Source of the DNA: Streptomyces sp. 2114.4
GTDB taxonomy: Bacteria > Actinomycetota > Actinomycetes > Streptomycetales > Streptomycetaceae
DNA length: 64,000 nucleotides
NCBI RefSeq assembly: GCF_900187385.1
Contig: NZ_FYEY01000001.1
Span: 3,906,001-3,970,000 of the forward strand
Reading direction: 5' to 3'
Below, piece after piece: positions 43,557 through 52,223 of this stretch. Every line of letters starts with the position of its first letter. Position 1 is the first letter of the stretch. The notes below the pieces were generated by a model. The model did not search any database and was not told the origin of the DNA. It saw only the letters and a list, made by a program, of their open reading frames with translations. Made by a program: the position numbers and the translations under genes.

Positions 43557-43733
43557 ATGCAGCCCAGGACGAACGCCGGCCGCCGTACGCGGAACACCGT
43601 CGTGCTGGCATTGATCGTCGCCGGCCTGTGGGCGAGCTTCGCGCTGACCCGCGGCGCCACCCACCCGGATGAGTCGGCCCCGGTCGGACCGGTGGCTCAC
43701 TTCAGCCGTGCCGTGGAACTCATCCGCGGCTGA
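43557..43733 (+). CDS. Small single-helix membrane protein
   Basis: Encodes 58 residues from the ATG at 43557. A strong ribosome site AAGGGGAG (43543-43550) is spaced 6 bases away, so ATG is preferred over the TTG at 43551. A basic N-terminus (MQPRTNAGRRTRN) precedes one helix (TVVLALIVAGLWASFALT), then an exposed ~25-residue tail. The orientation rule predicts N-in. I do not recognise the family. Confidence 0.65.
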   Translation: MQPRTNAGRRTRNTVVLALIVAGLWASFALTRGATHPDESAPVGPVAHFSRAVELIRG

Positions 43734-43883
43734 CCGGCATGGGTGCGCTGCGGCGCCCGCCGAGGATGTCTTTCTGATTCGGCCTGCCGGTAGCCGGCGT
43801 ACGCGCTGCCGTACGGCCGGAGCGGAGGCGCGGGGCGGGCGAGCAGCTGCTCGTCCACGGGGCCGGGGCGGTCCCGAGACGGA

Positions 43884-43897
43884 GTTTCACGTGAAAC
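43884..43897. other. parS site 6
   Basis: A perfect GTTTCACGTGAAAC in the convergent gap between the small membrane protein gene and bkd operon 1. Confidence 0.92.
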
Positions 43898-43930
43898 ACC
43901 GCTCCGAACCGCCCGGTCCCGCATCCCGGC

Positions 43931-45436
43931 TCATCCCCAGGTGATCAGGCGCTTGGGCCGTTCCAGCACGGCCGCGACATCCGCGAGCAGCTTGGAGCCC
44001 AACTCGCCGTCGATGAGCCGGTGATCGAAGGACAGCGCGAGGGTGGTGACCTGGCGCGCCTTCACCTTGCCCTTGTGGACCCACGGCTGGAGCTTGACCG
44101 CTCCGAAGGCGAGGATCGCCGACTCCCCCGGGTTGAGGATCGGCGTCCCGGTGTCGACGCCGAAGACGCCGACGTTGGTGATGGTGACCGTACCGCCGGT
44201 CATCGCCGCCGGGGACGTCTTGCCCTCGCGGGCGGTGGCGACCAGATCGCCCAGTTCCGCGGCGAGTTGGGGGAGTGTTTTGACCCCGGCGTCCTTGATG
44301 TTCGGGACGATCAGACCGCGCGGGGTGGCCGCCGCGATCCCGAGGTTCACGTAGTCCTTGTAGACGATCTCCTGACGCGCCTCGTCCCAGGCGGCGTTGA
44401 CCTCCGGATGACGCTTGATGGCGACGAGGAAGGCCCTGGCGACGAGCAGCAGGGGGTTGACCCGCAGCCCCGCCATGTCCGGGTCCTGCTTGAGCTCCTG
44501 GACCAGCTTCATCGTGCGGGTCACATCGACGGTGATGAACTCCGTGACATGCGGCGCGGTGAAGGCGCTGGTGACCATGGCCTGCGCGGTGGCCTTGCGT
44601 ACGCCCTTGACCGGCACCCGCCGCTCGCGGGCGGCGGCATCGACGAGACCGGGCTCGGCCGGGGCGGCTGCCGGGGCGCCGGGAACCTCGGTCGTGGACG
44701 GCGCCGCTGCCGGGGTGGCGGCCGCATGGACGTCCTCGCGGGTGATGACACCGTCCGGGCCGGTCGGGACGACCGCCGCCAGGTCGATACCGAGGTCCTT
44801 GGCGAGCTTGCGCACCGGCGGCTTGGCCAGCGGCCGGCCGGCGTGCCCCGCACCCGCGCCGTTGGCGGCCGGAGTCACGGGAGCGGCGGCCGGGGAGACG
44901 GCGGGAGCAGCCGGAGCGGCCACCGGGGCGGCGGCCGGTGCGGAGGATGCGGCCCGTCCGTTCAGCTCCGCCTGGAGCGCGGCGCGCGCGGGCTCCGGCT
45001 GGGCCGGCACCCCTGCCTGGGGCTTGCGCGCCCGGCGCTTGGTCGAGGACGGCGCGGCACCGTAGCCGACCAGCACCGCCTGCCGGCCCTGAGGCTCGGC
45101 CTCCTCCTCGGTGGACGCGGCGGCCTGCGGCGCCTGCTGCGCAGCCGGTGCCGCGACCGGCCCGGCGCCGGGGTCGGTGTCCACGGAGATGATGGCGGTG
45201 CCGACGTCGACGGTGACGCCCTCGCCGAAGTTCAGCTCATGCACCACTCCGTCGTAGGGAATGGGCAGTTCCACGGCGGCCTTGGCGGTCTCGACCTCAC
45301 AGACGACCTGGCCGTCGGTGACGGTGTCACCCGGCTGGACGTACCACTTGAGGATTTCGGCCTCGGTGAGGCCCTCGCCCACGTCGGGCATCTTGAACTC
45401 GCGGAAGCGCTGGGCTCGGGCGGTACTTGCAGTCAT
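43931..45436 (-). CDS. bkdC: Branched-chain alpha-keto acid dehydrogenase E2 (dihydrolipoyl acyltransferase), cluster 1
   Basis: Encodes 501 residues from the ATG at 45436. The lipoyl domain (about 12-90) has CEVETAKAAVE with the lipoylated Lys52. An Ala/Pro linker follows. The peripheral subunit-binding domain has KPPVRKLAKDLGIDLAAVVP. The catalytic domain occupies the C-terminal ~235 residues and ends with FDHRLIDGELG (His472 and Asp476 of DHRxxDG). It transfers the acyl group from lipoate to CoA, giving isobutyryl-, isovaleryl- and 2-methylbutyryl-CoA, starters for branched fatty acids and polyketides. It is the last gene of E1alpha-E1beta-E2; no E3 is present. Confidence 0.93.
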   Translation of the reverse strand: MTASTARAQRFREFKMPDVGEGLTEAEILKWYVQPGDTVTDGQVVCEVETAKAAVELPIPYDGVVHELNFGEGVTVDVGTAIISVDTDPGAGPVAAPAAQQAPQAAASTEEEAEPQGRQAVLVGYGAAPSSTKRRARKPQAGVPAQPEPARAALQAELNGRAASSAPAAAPVAAPAAPAVSPAAAPVTPAANGAGAGHAGRPLAKPPVRKLAKDLGIDLAAVVPTGPDGVITREDVHAAATPAAAPSTTEVPGAPAAAPAEPGLVDAAARERRVPVKGVRKATAQAMVTSAFTAPHVTEFITVDVTRTMKLVQELKQDPDMAGLRVNPLLLVARAFLVAIKRHPEVNAAWDEARQEIVYKDYVNLGIAAATPRGLIVPNIKDAGVKTLPQLAAELGDLVATAREGKTSPAAMTGGTVTITNVGVFGVDTGTPILNPGESAILAFGAVKLQPWVHKGKVKARQVTTLALSFDHRLIDGELGSKLLADVAAVLERPKRLITWG

Positions 45437-45459
45437 GGTTACGAACTCTCCTCAAACCC

Positions 45460-46443
45460 TCAGTACGCCAACGCACGGTCGACGGCGTCGAGCACCCGGT
45501 CCAGTCCCGGAAGGTACTCGTCCTCCAGACGGGAGGGCGGATACGGGGAATGGAACCCGCCGACCCGCAGGACGGGGGCCTCCAGGTGGTAGAAACACCG
45601 CTCGGTGATCCGGGCGGCGATCTCCGCACCCGCACCGAAGAAGACCGGGGCCTCGTGGACCACGACCAGCCGCCCCGTCTTCTGCACCGACGACTGCACG
45701 GTGTCGAAGTCGATCGGGGAGAGCGAGCGCAGGTCGACGATCTCGATCGACTTGCCCTCCTCGGCCGCGACATTGGCGACGTCCTGGCAGACCTTCACCA
45801 TCGGGCCGTAGGCGGCCAGCGTGAGGTCGGAACCGGTCCGGGTGACCCGGGCCTTGTGCAGGGGGTCGGGGATCGACTCGGTGTCCAGGCGCGACTTGTC
45901 GTGGTAGCGGCGCTTGGGTTCGAAGTAGATGACCGGGTCGTCACCCGCGATGGCCTGCTGGAGCATCCAGTAGGCGTCGGAGGAGTTCGAGGGAGAGACG
46001 ATCTTGAGCCCCGCGACGTGCGCGAACAGCGCCTCGGGGGACTCGGAGTGGTGCTCGACCGCGCCGATGCCACCCGCGTACGGGATGCGGATGACGACCG
46101 GCACCTTGACCTTGCCCAGCGCGCGGGCGTGCATCTTCGCGAGCTGGGTGACGATCTGGTCGTAGGCGGGGAAGACGAAGCCGTCGAACTGGATCTCGAC
46201 GACCGGGCGGTAGCCGCGCAGCGCCATGCCGATCGCGGTGCCGACGATGCCGGACTCGGCGAGCGGGGTGTCGATCACCCGCTCCTCGCCGAAGTCCTTC
46301 TGCAGACCGTCGGTGACCCGGAAGACGCCGCCGAGCTTGCCGACGTCCTCGCCCATGACGAGGACCTTGGGGTCCGCCTCCATGGAGGCACGCAGCGATT
46401 CGTTGATCGCCTTGGCAATGGTGATCTTCTCGAAGACGGCCAT
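45460..46443 (-). CDS. bkdB: Branched-chain alpha-keto acid dehydrogenase E1 beta, cluster 1
   Basis: Encodes 327 residues from the ATG at 46443, two bases after the E1alpha gene. Typical transketolase-type sequence: KITIAKAINESLRASMEADP, VLVMGEDVGKLGGVFRVTDG, TPLAESGIVGTAIGMALRGY and, in the C-terminal domain, VVVHEAPVFFGAGAEIAARI. With E1alpha it forms the alpha2-beta2 thiamine-diphosphate decarboxylase that acts on 2-oxo acids from Val, Leu and Ile. A full-length reading of the second cluster's E1beta starts outside the window. Confidence 0.95.
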   Translation of the reverse strand: MAVFEKITIAKAINESLRASMEADPKVLVMGEDVGKLGGVFRVTDGLQKDFGEERVIDTPLAESGIVGTAIGMALRGYRPVVEIQFDGFVFPAYDQIVTQLAKMHARALGKVKVPVVIRIPYAGGIGAVEHHSESPEALFAHVAGLKIVSPSNSSDAYWMLQQAIAGDDPVIYFEPKRRYHDKSRLDTESIPDPLHKARVTRTGSDLTLAAYGPMVKVCQDVANVAAEEGKSIEIVDLRSLSPIDFDTVQSSVQKTGRLVVVHEAPVFFGAGAEIAARITERCFYHLEAPVLRVGGFHSPYPPSRLEDEYLPGLDRVLDAVDRALAY

Positions 46444-46445
46444 GG

Positions 46446-47663
46446 TCAGTTCTCCTCCGCGGCGGCATCGGCATCGACGAACGACGCCTGGTACGCGGCG
46501 AACTGCGCGCGCTCCTCATCGACGAGCGCATGCCCGTCGGCATAGACATTCTCGAAGATCGCCATGGTGTCCGGGTCGGGCATGGCACGCACGGCATCGC
46601 GGACCCGCTTGCCCAGGGCCTCGCTCTCCTCGTCGATCGAGGCGAGGTACGCCTCGTCGACCAGGCCCTCGGCCTCCAGATACATCCGCAGCCGCAGGAT
46701 CGGGTCCTTGGCCTCCCAGGCCGCCCGCTCCTCGTCCTCCCGGTACTTCGTCGGGTCGTCGGAGGTGGTGTGCGCACCCATGCGGTAGGTGAAGGCCTCG
46801 ACGAGCATCGGGCCCTGGCCGGTACGCGCGCGCTCCAGCGCCACCTTGGTCACCGCGAGACAGGCCAGCACGTCATTGCCGTCGACCCGTACGCCGGGGA
46901 ATCCGTAACCGCGGGCGCGCTGGTAGAGCGGCACTCGGGTCTGCTTCTCGGTGGGCTCGGAAATCGCCCATTGGTTGTTCTGGCAGAAGAACACGACCGG
47001 GGCGTTGTAGACCGCGGAGAAGGTGAAGGATTCCGCGACATCTCCCTGGCTGGAGGCACCGTCACCGAAATACGCGATGACCGCGGAATCCGTGCCGTCC
47101 TTCTGCACACCCATCGCATAGCCGGTCGCATGCAGCGTCTGCGAACCGATGACAATGGTGTACAGGTGGAAGTTGTTGCTGTTGGGGTCCCAGCCGCCGT
47201 GATTGACACCGCGGAACATGCCCAGCAGATTCGTCGGGTCGACGCCCCGGCACCACGCCACACCGTGCTCGCGGTAGGTCGGGAAGACATAGTCGTCGTC
47301 GCGCAGCGCCCGGCCGGAGCCGATCTGGGCGGCCTCCTGACCCAGCAGCGAGGCCCACAGACCCAGTTCGCCCTGGCGCTGGAGGGTGGTCGCCTCGGCG
47401 TCGAACTTCCGCGTGAGCACCATGTCGCGGTAGAGCCCGCGCAGCTCGTCGGCGGAGAGATCGATCGAGTAATCCGGGTGCTCGACCCGCTTCCCTTCGG
47501 GGGTCAGCAGCTGTACGAGCTGGTCCTGCTCCGCCTGCTCGGGCCGACCGGAGTTCCGGTTCTTGGCCGGGGACGCCTTCTTCGCCGACGTCGCCTTTTT
47601 GGCGGTGGTGCGCTTGCTGCTGCCGCGGGCGTTTTTCCGCTGCGCAGTGCCTTCCACGGTCAC
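46446..47663 (-). CDS. bkdA: Branched-chain alpha-keto acid dehydrogenase E1 alpha, cluster 1
   Basis: Encodes 405 residues from the GTG at 47663. The thiamine-diphosphate motif runs from YFGDGASSQGD to CQNN (GDG-x~26-NN). The conserved loop YRMGAHTTSDDPTKYR matches the regulatory phosphorylation loop of BCKDH E1alpha. The first ~45 residues are an unusual Lys/Ser/Ala-rich tail (RTTAKKATSAKKASPAKN), like histone H1-type or AT-hook-like basic arms, absent from most E1alpha proteins. It is the first gene of the operon; the promoter is in 47664-47969. Confidence 0.94.
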   Translation of the reverse strand: MTVEGTAQRKNARGSSKRTTAKKATSAKKASPAKNRNSGRPEQAEQDQLVQLLTPEGKRVEHPDYSIDLSADELRGLYRDMVLTRKFDAEATTLQRQGELGLWASLLGQEAAQIGSGRALRDDDYVFPTYREHGVAWCRGVDPTNLLGMFRGVNHGGWDPNSNNFHLYTIVIGSQTLHATGYAMGVQKDGTDSAVIAYFGDGASSQGDVAESFTFSAVYNAPVVFFCQNNQWAISEPTEKQTRVPLYQRARGYGFPGVRVDGNDVLACLAVTKVALERARTGQGPMLVEAFTYRMGAHTTSDDPTKYREDEERAAWEAKDPILRLRMYLEAEGLVDEAYLASIDEESEALGKRVRDAVRAMPDPDTMAIFENVYADGHALVDEERAQFAAYQASFVDADAAAEEN

Positions 47664-47972
47664 GTGCTGCTCCTCCGTCTGTCCGGCCCCCGGGGTCCGC
47701 CGGTGGCCGTATTGCGGCTCACCCGGTATCCGATACGGCGCACGGGGTGTGTGCGAACGCGGCCGGCTCCGGGTGGAACAAAGCTCCCGGAAGGTGGCCT
47801 GCTCATTGCACGTTACCCATTGTCAAAGCCGAAGTGGAAACGGCGCTGACCTGCGATTTTGCTTGGATTTCCAAGTAAACCGCGGAGGCTTGGAACAACT
47901 CCTGGTCACAGCGTTGCAGGCCGCCGGGACAACGGCACGTTATATCGCTGACCTGGAGCACGGGAAGGGTTG
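47664..47972. promoter_or_regulatory. Divergent promoter region between bkd operon 1 and the DevR-like gene
   Basis: 309 bases without a gene. It contains an inverted repeat CTTGG-ATTT-CCAAG (47862-47875), suited to a dimeric regulator, and the 8-mer GCACGTTA twice (47808-47815, 47935-47942). A GGGAC half-site like those of DevR boxes lies at about 47926-47930. In S. coelicolor bkd genes are known to be controlled by an Lrp/AsnC-type protein encoded elsewhere. Which protein binds here is unknown. Confidence 0.45.
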
Positions 47973-48650
47973 ATGTGTGAGACTGGTGAGGTGCGCGAAG
48001 ACGGAAAAATCACGGTATTCCTGCTCGACGACCACGAAGTGGTCCGGCGTGGCGTTCACGAAATGCTGTCGGTCGAGGACGACATCGAGGTGGTCGGCGA
48101 AGCGGGTACCGCCGCAGATGCCCTGGTCAGGATCCCGGCGACGCGTCCGGACGTGGCGGTGCTCGACGTCCGGCTGCCGGACGGGAGCGGTGTCGAGGTC
48201 TGCCGTGAGATCCGTTCGCAGGACGAGGACATCAAATGCCTGATGCTCACCTCGTTCGCGGATGACGAGGCCCTTTTCGATGCGATTCTGGCCGGTGCGG
48301 CCGGTTATGTCCTCAAGGCCATCCGGGGCAATGAACTGCTCTCCGCGGTGCGCGAGGTGGCGGCCGGTAAGTCCCTCCTCGACCCCGTGGCCACCGCCCG
48401 CGTGCTGGAGCGGCTGCGCGACGGCAATACCGCGAAGGGCGACGACCGGCTGGCGAACCTCACCGACCAGGAACGCAGGATTCTCGACCTGATCGGCGAG
48501 GGGCTGACCAATCGCGCCATCGGTGAACGACTCCATCTCGCCGAGAAAACGATCAAGAATTACGTCTCCAGCCTGCTGTCCAAGCTCGGCATGGAGCGCC
48601 GCTCGCAGGCCGCCGCGTACGTCGCACGACGGCAGGCGGAGCGCCACTGA
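47973..48650 (+). CDS. Orphan NarL/DevR-type response regulator
   Basis: Encodes 225 residues from the ATG at 47973 (a TTG just before it and a GTG at 47991 are alternatives; GGGAAGGG precedes). The receiver domain has FLLDDHEVVRRG, phospho-acceptor Asp65 in VAVLDVRLPDG, switch Thr in LMLTSFADDE and Lys in GYVLKAI. The LuxR-type helix-turn-helix is LTDQERRILDLIGEGLTNRA followed by LAEKTIKNYVSSLLSKLGME. It closely resembles mycobacterial DevR/DosR. No histidine kinase gene is adjacent. S. coelicolor SCO3818, its apparent counterpart, was reported to respond to a noncognate kinase and affect antibiotic production. A hairpin terminator follows. Confidence 0.92.
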   Translation: MCETGEVREDGKITVFLLDDHEVVRRGVHEMLSVEDDIEVVGEAGTAADALVRIPATRPDVAVLDVRLPDGSGVEVCREIRSQDEDIKCLMLTSFADDEALFDAILAGAAGYVLKAIRGNELLSAVREVAAGKSLLDPVATARVLERLRDGNTAKGDDRLANLTDQERRILDLIGEGLTNRAIGERLHLAEKTIKNYVSSLLSKLGMERRSQAAAYVARRQAERH

Positions 48651-48653
48651 AAC

Positions 48654-48677
48654 AGCCGGGCGCCGCCCTGCCCGGCT
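48654..48677. terminator. Hairpin after the DevR-like gene
   Basis: AGCCGGGC (48654-48661) pairs with GCCCGGCT (48670-48677) around an 8-nt loop, immediately after the stop codon. Confidence 0.65.
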
Positions 48678-48762
48678 CATGGCGATTCAGGACCATCGAC
48701 CCGGTCCGCCGAGGGCTGCCGGCCCCTACGTGCCGACCGGAACCGCCCGGCAAGGTGGTGAC

Positions 48763-49179
48763 ATGCCCACCGACAATTACCGTGCCATCGACCTGCTGAG
48801 CCGCACGCCCTACGGGCGCGTCTCGGCCAGTCGGCGGGCGCTGCCCTTCACCACCGTCACCCGTCACCTCGTCCTCGACGGACGGCTGGTCCTGCGGCTG
48901 CACCGCGGCTACGACTACCACCAGGCCCTGGACGGCAGCGTGGTCGCCTACGAGGCCGACAACGTCAACAGCGGCGAGCCCGACACATGGTCGGTGCAGT
49001 TCACCGGCACCGCCCGGGTCATCGAGCCCACCCCCGCGGTGCGCGCGCTCTTCGGCCGCACTCCGCTGCTCGCCGACGGCGTCCCCTTCGACCCGGTCTT
49101 CCTGCGCATCGAGCCGGAGTTCGTGACCATGCACTGCCTCACCGATGTACCCGTCTTCCGCTATGCGCACTCTGCGTAA
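48763..49179 (+). CDS. Pyridoxamine 5'-phosphate oxidase-fold protein
   Basis: Encodes 138 residues from the ATG at 48763; AAGGTGG is the ribosome site. The PNPOx-like split beta-barrel is recognisable from LLSRTPYGRVSASRRALPFT, DGRLVLRLHRGYDYHQALDG and VVAYEADNVNSGEPDTWSVQ, GTARVIE. Such short proteins bind FMN or F420. The nearest family members are those controlled by DevR/DosR in mycobacteria, and this gene follows a DevR-like gene, so co-regulation is a reasonable inference. The enzyme activity is unknown. Confidence 0.85.
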   Translation: MPTDNYRAIDLLSRTPYGRVSASRRALPFTTVTRHLVLDGRLVLRLHRGYDYHQALDGSVVAYEADNVNSGEPDTWSVQFTGTARVIEPTPAVRALFGRTPLLADGVPFDPVFLRIEPEFVTMHCLTDVPVFRYAHSA

Positions 49180-49218
49180 GGCTTTCCGGCACACCCACCC
49201 CGACGCGCGCAGTTGATC

Positions 49219-49232
49219 TAACATCTGGCGCG
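49219..49232 (+). promoter_or_regulatory. Possible -10 box for a leaderless transcript
   Basis: TAACAT (49219-49224) is followed by 7 bases and then the GTG start (49232) of the phosphotransferase gene. No Shine-Dalgarno sequence is present. A -10 element 7-8 bases from the start codon implies transcription from the GTG itself. Confidence 0.4.
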
Positions 49233-50275
49233 TGCTGCGCTCATCTGTAGTCCGGACGGCGGCAACGCCCGACAAAGCCACCCTCGGATCCCTGCTCCGC
49301 CACTACGCCGGCGCCGGTGCGCCGCTGTCGTGCGAACCCGTCGCCGAGGGCCTGCTCAACCACGGCTACTTCCTCGCCACCACCCGCGGCCGCTACTTCC
49401 TCAAACACCACCTCGACGGCGACCGCGCGGCCCTCACCCGCCAGCACCGCGCCACCCGCCGGCTCGCCGCGCTCGGCCTGCCGGTCGTCCCGCCCGTCGC
49501 GGACGACGACGGCCACACCGTCACCGTCCTCGACGGCCGCTGCTACGCCCTGCACCCCTGGGTCGAAGGCGGGCACCTGGGCGGCGCCGCACTGACCCGC
49601 GGCCAGTCCTGGCAGCTCGGCGCCCTGCTCGGGCTCGTCCACACCACGCTGGAGCAGGTCATGGCCGACGAGCCGCATCCGCCCCGGCTGCCCTGCGCGG
49701 ACGCCGGCGCCGACCCCGAGCGGACCTTCGAGACGATCGAGGAGCTGCTGGCCCTGGCCCGCGGCGCCCGGCCGCGCACCAGCTTCGACGAACTCGCCGA
49801 ACACCGCCTGCTGGAGCGCCGGGCCCTGCTGGCGCAGCTGGCGCACCACCGTCCGGCCCCCGGCGCGGAGCCGCCGGCCGGCTGGGTGCACGGGGACTTC
49901 CATCCGCTGAATGTGCTCTACCGCGACGCGGAGCCGACTGCGATCGTCGACTGGGACCGGCTGGGCGTCCACCCCCGGGCCGAGGAGGCGGTGCGCGCCG
50001 CCGCGATCTTCTTCGTCCGCCCGTGCGGCACGCTGGACCTGGCGAAGGTGGCGGCGTACGCGGGCGCCTACCGCAGGACCTGCCATGCCGGCGCCGATGA
50101 GCTCGCGGCGGCCGTCCACCGGGTGTGGTGGGAGCGGCTGAACGACTTCTGGATGCTGACCTGGCGTTACCAGCTGGGCGACCGCCGCACCGACCCTCAG
50201 TTCCCGGCAGCGGCCGCACTGGCCGTGTGGTGGACCCGCGAGTACCGGGCCGTACGGAACGCCTTCACCGGCTGA
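49232..50275 (+). CDS. APH-type phosphotransferase (homoserine kinase II/aminoglycoside phosphotransferase fold)
   Basis: Encodes 347 residues from the GTG at 49232. Nucleotide-binding N-lobe: NHGYFLATTRGRYFLKHHLD (catalytic-type Lys). The catalytic loop is WVHGDFHPLNVLY (HGD.H..N) and the metal Asp is in IVDWDRLGVHP, the APH/ChoK Brenner motif. The substrate is unknown; candidates are small alcohols or sugars rather than antibiotics. It probably has a leaderless mRNA. Its end is 18 bases from the convergent kinase gene. Confidence 0.85.
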   Translation: MLRSSVVRTAATPDKATLGSLLRHYAGAGAPLSCEPVAEGLLNHGYFLATTRGRYFLKHHLDGDRAALTRQHRATRRLAALGLPVVPPVADDDGHTVTVLDGRCYALHPWVEGGHLGGAALTRGQSWQLGALLGLVHTTLEQVMADEPHPPRLPCADAGADPERTFETIEELLALARGARPRTSFDELAEHRLLERRALLAQLAHHRPAPGAEPPAGWVHGDFHPLNVLYRDAEPTAIVDWDRLGVHPRAEEAVRAAAIFFVRPCGTLDLAKVAAYAGAYRRTCHAGADELAAAVHRVWWERLNDFWMLTWRYQLGDRRTDPQFPAAAALAVWWTREYRAVRNAFTG

Positions 50276-50293
50276 GCCGGGCAGGGCGACGGT

Positions 50294-51910
50294 TCAGCCG
50301 CCCGCACCGAGCGTGGTGCCGGGGCCGCCGTCCGCGCCGCTGCCGCTGGTGGCGCCGCCGTCCGTACCGGCGCTCGCCCCGCCGTCGGCGGTGCCGCCGT
50401 CCGCGGCGCCCCCGTCAGCGGTGCCGTCCGTGGGGCCGCCGTCGGACGTCCCTCCGGTGTCGCTGGGCGGCGCGGACGTCGGCGGCTCCGATGTCGGCGG
50501 CTGTGACGTGGGCGGCTGTGAGGTCTCCGGCGTGCTGGGCTGCTCGGGCGGCGGCTCGCTGTATGTGCTGTCGTCCTCACCCGTGTTGCCGGGGTCGCTC
50601 TCCGGGACGCTCGGCTCCTCCGAAGGCTGCTCGCTCGCCTTGTCGTCCTTCGTCGGCTTCGGCGACTGCGACGTGGGGGTGTCGTGCTTCTTGCCCTGAC
50701 CACCGGTGTTCTGCATCGCGAAGGCCACACCCATGGCGATGGCGATCACCGCGAGCGCAGCGATCAGCCAGACCTTGCCGCGGCCGCCCTTGGCCGGCCG
50801 GGGCCCGCCGTCGAAGCCGCCGTCGTCGGCCCGCATACCGGGCGTGAGGATCGGCTGCGCCGTGGTCTGCCCGGCGTCGGGGTGCGGCAGCGCGGTGGTG
50901 GCCGCAGCCCCCAGGGACGAGGTGTGACCGCCCTCGTGCACCGCGACCGGGCCGGTGCTCCAGGTGCCGGTGTGACCGCCCTGCTCGTGCAGCATCTGCA
51001 GCGAGTACTGGACCAGGCCGCGCATCTCCTCGGCGGACTGGAAGCGGTCGTCGGGGTCCTTCGCCAGCGACCGCATGACCAGGCCGTCCAGCTCCGGGGG
51101 CACCGCGTCGGCGACCTCGGAGGGCGCCACCGGCATGTCCTGAACGTGCTGGTAGACGACCGACAGCGGCGTCTCGCCGGTGAACGGCGGCCGCAGGGTG
51201 AGGAGTTCGTAGAGCAGGCAGCCGGTGGCGTACAGGTCGGAACGGGTGTCGACGGTCTTGCCGAGCGCCTGCTCCGGGGAGAGGTACTGAGGGGTGCCCA
51301 TGACCATGCCGGTCTGGGTCATGGTGGACGCGGCGCCGTGCAGGGCACGGGCGATACCGAAGTCCATGACCTTGACGGCGCCGGTGTTCGTGATGATCAC
51401 GTTCGCGGGCTTGATGTCACGGTGCACGATGCCGTGCTGGTGGCTGTAGGCCAGTGCCTCCAGCACACCGGAGACGATGATCAGCGCCTGGTCCGCCGGC
51501 GGGGCGTCGGCGTTGAGCAGCAGATCGCGGATGGTGTGGCCCTCGACCAGCTCCATCACGATGTACGGCACGGTGTTGCCGCCGACCAGGTCCTCGCCGG
51601 AGTCGTAGACCGCCACCACCGCGTGGTGGTTCAGCCCGGCCACGGACTGTGCCTCACGCGTGAAGCGGGCCTTGGAGACCGGGTCCTCGGCGAGGTCGGC
51701 GCGCAGCAGCTTCACGGCGACGGTCCGGCCGAGACGTACGTCCTCGGCCGCGAACACCTCCGCCATTCCGCCGCGGCCGAGCCGTCGCGTGAGCCGGTAG
51801 CGGCCATCGCCGACCAGCCCGCCGTTGCCCCACATCTCCGGTGCGTCGGGGATATTGGAGCCGGTGGCGTCAGGATCGGACGGGCCCTGGGGGCTCTGCG
51901 TCGGTGCCAT
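50294..51910 (-). CDS. Ser/Thr protein kinase with one transmembrane helix (PknB-like)
   Basis: Encodes 538 residues from the ATG at 51910 (GAGGA upstream). The kinase domain (about 38-300) has the glycine loop LGRGGMAEVF, Lys67 in VAVKLL, catalytic HRDIKPANV and VMDFGIA (DFG), and the activation-loop end GTPQYLSPEQ. A helix at about 395-415 (KVWLIAALAVIAIAMGVAFA) separates it from an extracytoplasmic tail (~120 residues) rich in Ser/Thr/Pro/Gly/Asp (repeats such as DGGTADGG); there are no PASTA domains. It is divergent from a second kinase and presumably senses an envelope signal. Confidence 0.93.
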   Translation of the reverse strand: MAPTQSPQGPSDPDATGSNIPDAPEMWGNGGLVGDGRYRLTRRLGRGGMAEVFAAEDVRLGRTVAVKLLRADLAEDPVSKARFTREAQSVAGLNHHAVVAVYDSGEDLVGGNTVPYIVMELVEGHTIRDLLLNADAPPADQALIIVSGVLEALAYSHQHGIVHRDIKPANVIITNTGAVKVMDFGIARALHGAASTMTQTGMVMGTPQYLSPEQALGKTVDTRSDLYATGCLLYELLTLRPPFTGETPLSVVYQHVQDMPVAPSEVADAVPPELDGLVMRSLAKDPDDRFQSAEEMRGLVQYSLQMLHEQGGHTGTWSTGPVAVHEGGHTSSLGAAATTALPHPDAGQTTAQPILTPGMRADDGGFDGGPRPAKGGRGKVWLIAALAVIAIAMGVAFAMQNTGGQGKKHDTPTSQSPKPTKDDKASEQPSEEPSVPESDPGNTGEDDSTYSEPPPEQPSTPETSQPPTSQPPTSEPPTSAPPSDTGGTSDGGPTDGTADGGAADGGTADGGASAGTDGGATSGSGADGGPGTTLGAGG

Positions 51911-52223
51911 CGGTCCTCGCCGTCGAATCAATCCGCATGAGAGCGGTAAGGTCATCGGTCTTCGCTAGAGCACGCTACAGGCTCCGCGGCACTCGCCGGT
52001 CCGTCGCGGACCGGCCATCAAACCTGCCGCGCGTCACTTGCCGCAAGCTCACCTGGGGTAATGAGGCACGGAACCGTCTTCTGACCGCGACGGGATCTTG
52101 CACATCTGGTCACGGAACGGGCACACAGCTTGACGTGTCCGAGGCCTGGGGCAGACTTGGCTGCGGAATTCCAGATTTTGATCGCTATACATGTGCGTAT
52201 AGCGCCTAGGGGGAAGCGGAACG
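51911..52223. promoter_or_regulatory. Divergent promoter region of the two kinases
   Basis: 313 bases without a gene. It has no other repeat besides the perfect CGCTATAC/GTATAGCG inverted repeat at 52183-52204, described separately. The 52040-52200 part is AT-richer than the flanks. Confidence 0.5.
52183..52204. promoter_or_regulatory. Perfect 8-bp inverted repeat (6-nt spacer) before kinase 2
   Basis: CGCTATAC (52183-52190) and GTATAGCG (52197-52204) flank ATGTGC. It lies 20 bases upstream of the start codon, so it could be an operator, or a hairpin in the mRNA leader. Confidence 0.55.
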
